From positions 62,001 through 126,000 of the forward strand of contig NZ_AUKE01000006.1 in NCBI RefSeq assembly GCF_000424585.1: a DNA stretch of 64,000 nucleotides. Reading direction: 5' to 3'. Origin of the DNA: Butyrivibrio sp. MC2013. GTDB taxonomy: Bacteria > Bacillota > Clostridia > Lachnospirales > Lachnospiraceae. Made by a program: the position numbers and the translations under genes. The notes under the pieces are model-generated. The model saw only the letters and a program-made list of their open reading frames with translations, did not search any database and was not told the DNA's origin. Positions within the stretch are counted from its first letter, which is position 1, and each line of letters opens with the position of its first letter. Positions 61,762-64,000 of this stretch are shown piece by piece.

Positions 61762-64000
61762 ATGAATATACAGAAATTTACCCAAAGATCAATAGAAGCC
61801 ATCAATGGCTGTGAGAAGCTGGCATCAGATTATGGTAACCAGGAGATTGAACAAGAGCACCTGCTCCTCTCCCTGCTGGACATGGATGATAGCCTCCTTG
61901 CCAATCTCCTTGGCAAGATGGGCATAGATTCTAATACCTTCAGGAACAGAGTAGTAGCCCTCATAGAGAAGAGACCCAAGGTAATAGGAGGCAATGTCCA
62001 TCTGGGCGAGTACCTGAACAAGGCCCTTATAAATGCCGAGGATGAAGCCAAGGCCATGGGTGACTCCTATGTATCCGTAGAGCACCTGATCCTGTCAGTC
62101 ATCGCCCATCCAAACAAAGAGGTTAAGAGCCTCTTTAATGAATTTGGCATTATCAGGAACTCATTTCTCCAGGCCTTGTACCAGGTCAGGGGCGGACAGA
62201 CTGTCAACAGTGATAATCCCGAAGCCACCTATGATGCCTTGAGCAAATACGGCGATGAACTGGTAGAGAAGGCCAGGCTCCAGAAGCTGGATCCCGTAAT
62301 AGGCAGGGACACCGAGATTCGCACAGTCATCCAGATCCTCTCAAGAAAGACCAAGAATAATCCCGTCCTCATAGGCGAGCCCGGTGTCGGCAAGACCGCT
62401 GTAGTAGAGGCCTTGGCGCAAAGGATTGCCAATAATGACGTCCCCTCTTCTCTTAGAGACAAGAGGATCTTTAGTCTGGACATGGGATCCCTGGTGGCAG
62501 GAGCCAAGTACAGAGGTGAATTTGAAGAGAGGCTTAAGGCAGTCCTGGAAGACGTAGCCAGAAGCCAGGGCGAGATCATACTCTTTATAGATGAACTGCA
62601 TACAATAGTAGGCGCAGGCAAGACCGACGGCGCCCTTGATGCCGGCAATATGTTAAAGCCCCTCCTTGCAAGGGGCGAGCTCCATTGCATTGGCGCCACC
62701 ACTCTCAATGAATACAGACAGTACATCGAAAAGGATGCAGCTCTTGAACGCCGTTTCCAGCCGGTAATGGTGGACGAGCCCACAGTAGAGGATTCTATCA
62801 GCATTTTAAGGGGTATCAAGGAACGCTACGAAGACTTCCACAAGGTCAGGATCACGGATAATGCCCTGGTAAGCGCAGCAGTCCTTGCCAACAGGTACAT
62901 CTCAGACAGATTCCTGCCTGATAAGGCTATCGACCTGGTGGATGAAGCCTGCGCCCTTGTAAAGACCGAGATGGAATCCATGCCTGCCGAGATGGATGAG
63001 ATGAACCGCAAGATCAGGCAGCTGCAGATTGAAGAGACTGCCCTTAGCAAAGAGGACGATTCCCTCTCCCTTGAGCGCCTGTCCAATGTGAGAAAAGAAC
63101 TGGCTGAGCTCAATGAGGAATTCACCCAGCGCCAGGCCAAGTGGACCAATGAAAAAGATTCTGCAGAGCGCCTGGCTGATATCAGAAAAAAGATCAGCTC
63201 TGTCAACGCAGAGATAGAGGTAGCTACCAGAAACAGCGACTTTACCAAGGTCAGCGAACTTCAATATGGCACACTTCCAAAGCTCCAGGCAGAGCTTGAG
63301 GCTGCAGAAGAAGCTGCAGACTCTTCTGATGATGCTTCCAGACTGGTGCATGACAAGGTATCAGAGGATGAGATCGCAAGGATAGTATCCAAATGGACCG
63401 GAATCCCTGTATCCAAGCTCTCCGAAAGCGAGAGGAGCAAGACTCTGCACCTGGCAGATCATCTGCACAAGAGAGTCATAGGCCAGGATGAAGCTGTAAC
63501 AAAGGTTGCAGAAGCAATCATGCGCTCCAAGGCCGGTATCAAGGATCCGGGCAAACCCATAGGCTCTTTCCTCTTCCTGGGACCTACAGGCGTGGGCAAG
63601 ACAGAGCTTGCCAAATCCCTGGCTGCATCACTATTTGATGATGAGAATAATATAGTCAGGATAGATATGAGTGAATATATGGAGAAATTCAGTGTGTCCC
63701 GCCTGATCGGCGCGCCTCCCGGATATGTGGGCTATGAGGAAGGCGGTCAGCTTACAGAAGCTGTACGCAGAAAGCCCTTCTCAGTCATCCTTTTTGACGA
63801 GATAGAAAAGGCTCATCCCGATGTATTCAATGTCATGCTGCAGATACTGGACGATGGCCGCGTAACTGATTCCCAGGGACGTACTGTAGACTTCAAGAAT
63901 ACCATACTGATCATGACTTCAAACCTTGGAGCCCCTGCCCTTCTCTCAGGCATCAGATCAGACGGTTCCATATCAGATGAAGCCCAGGCCGAAGTTACAG
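61762..64000 (+). CDS. clpB: ATP-dependent chaperone ClpB (partial, 3' end beyond window)
   Basis: Hexameric disaggregase working with DnaK. The 746 codons present run open to the window edge. The order is: N-domain ([30 protein letters not shown]); AAA-1 with Walker [14 protein letters not shown] (about 204) and [14 protein letters not shown]; the long coiled-coil middle domain (about 410-530) that distinguishes ClpB from ClpC; then AAA-2 with [13 protein letters not shown] (about 609), the pore loop [13 protein letters not shown] and [21 protein letters not shown] precedes the start. Confidence 0.97.
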   Translation, partial: MNIQKFTQRSIEAINGCEKLASDYGNQEIEQEHLLLSLLDMDDSLLANLLGKMGIDSNTFRNRVVALIEKRPKVIGGNVHLGEYLNKALINAEDEAKAMGDSYVSVEHLILSVIAHPNKEVKSLFNEFGIIRNSFLQALYQVRGGQTVNSDNPEATYDALSKYGDELVEKARLQKLDPVIGRDTEIRTVIQILSRKTKNNPVLIGEPGVGKTAVVEALAQRIANNDVPSSLRDKRIFSLDMGSLVAGAKYRGEFEERLKAVLEDVARSQGEIILFIDELHTIVGAGKTDGALDAGNMLKPLLARGELHCIGATTLNEYRQYIEKDAALERRFQPVMVDEPTVEDSISILRGIKERYEDFHKVRITDNALVSAAVLANRYISDRFLPDKAIDLVDEACALVKTEMESMPAEMDEMNRKIRQLQIEETALSKEDDSLSLERLSNVRKELAELNEEFTQRQAKWTNEKDSAERLADIRKKISSVNAEIEVATRNSDFTKVSELQYGTLPKLQAELEAAEEAADSSDDASRLVHDKVSEDEIARIVSKWTGIPVSKLSESERSKTLHLADHLHKRVIGQDEAVTKVAEAIMRSKAGIKDPGKPIGSFLFLGPTGVGKTELAKSLAASLFDDENNIVRIDMSEYMEKFSVSRLIGAPPGYVGYEEGGQLTEAVRRKPFSVILFDEIEKAHPDVFNVMLQILDDGRVTDSQGRTVDFKNTILIMTSNLGAPALLSGIRSDGSISDEAQAEVT

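Overview
The window looks like a chromosome segment of a low-to-mid GC Gram-positive Clostridia, most likely a gut or rumen member of the Lachnospiraceae. This rests on strong AGGAGG-type ribosome binding sites, a class III fructose bisphosphatase, a glmS ribozyme, lipoproteins with Firmicute lipoboxes, CDP-polyol phosphate polymer genes instead of LPS genes, and AT-rich spacers packed with short hairpin repeats. No rRNA, tRNA, phage or CRISPR array was seen.

Layout. 1-7.3 kb: a minus-strand operon for a cell-surface phosphopolyol glycan (DUF4422 transferase, LicD, cytidylyltransferase, TagF/TarL-like transferase, membrane acyltransferase, ABC export permease cut by the window edge). It has its own promoter and a terminator-like leader hairpin, and lies downstream of a BTAD/SARP-type regulator. 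7.5-13.1 kb: a three-gene surface unit made of a membrane protein with an I9-like propeptide fold, a 1.3-kilo-residue subtilisin carrying an internal dockerin, and a small secreted cohesin-Fn3 protein. 13.1-13.8 kb: a gene-free stretch with a perfect palindrome and a 142-bp tandem duplication. 13.8-30.5 kb: carbohydrate metabolism, with fbp, a GH13 lipoprotein, a type I pullulanase and its LacI regulator, divergent to a maltose/maltodextrin-type binding protein and two permeases without an ATPase. A large DUF4832/CBM lipoprotein and a GH26 mannanase follow. 30.6-35.3 kb: a sodium symporter and a lipid-flavoured operon (E2-like acyltransferase, PAP2, acyltransferase, YbaK-type deacylase). 35.3-39.3 kb: a heterodimeric ABC exporter behind a leader peptide and two terminators. 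39.3-40 kb: an IS200-type element. 40-51 kb: carB, two gene remnants, a CmpB-family protein, two MATE exporters, an aquaporin, a nitronate monooxygenase and a DegV protein. 51.6-54.7 kb: a c-di-GMP pair (EAL and GGDEF) convergent and overlapping. 54.9-64 kb: a NifX-SlyD fusion, nagB-trmL, glmS with its ribozyme, bioY, metF and the first 746 codons of clpB.

How it works together. The pullulanase, GH13 enzyme, LacI regulator and sugar ABC transporter form one alpha-glucan uptake and degradation locus whose divergent promoter region holds repeated CGAAAA motifs and one LacI-like palindrome. nagB and glmS are opposing amino-sugar enzymes, and glmS is controlled by a ribozyme sensing glucosamine-6-phosphate. 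The most unusual parts are the cohesin-dockerin protease unit, the attenuated exporter leader, the metallochaperone fusion, the E2-like protein that has lost its catalytic histidine, and at least three families of non-coding mobile or palindromic repeats.
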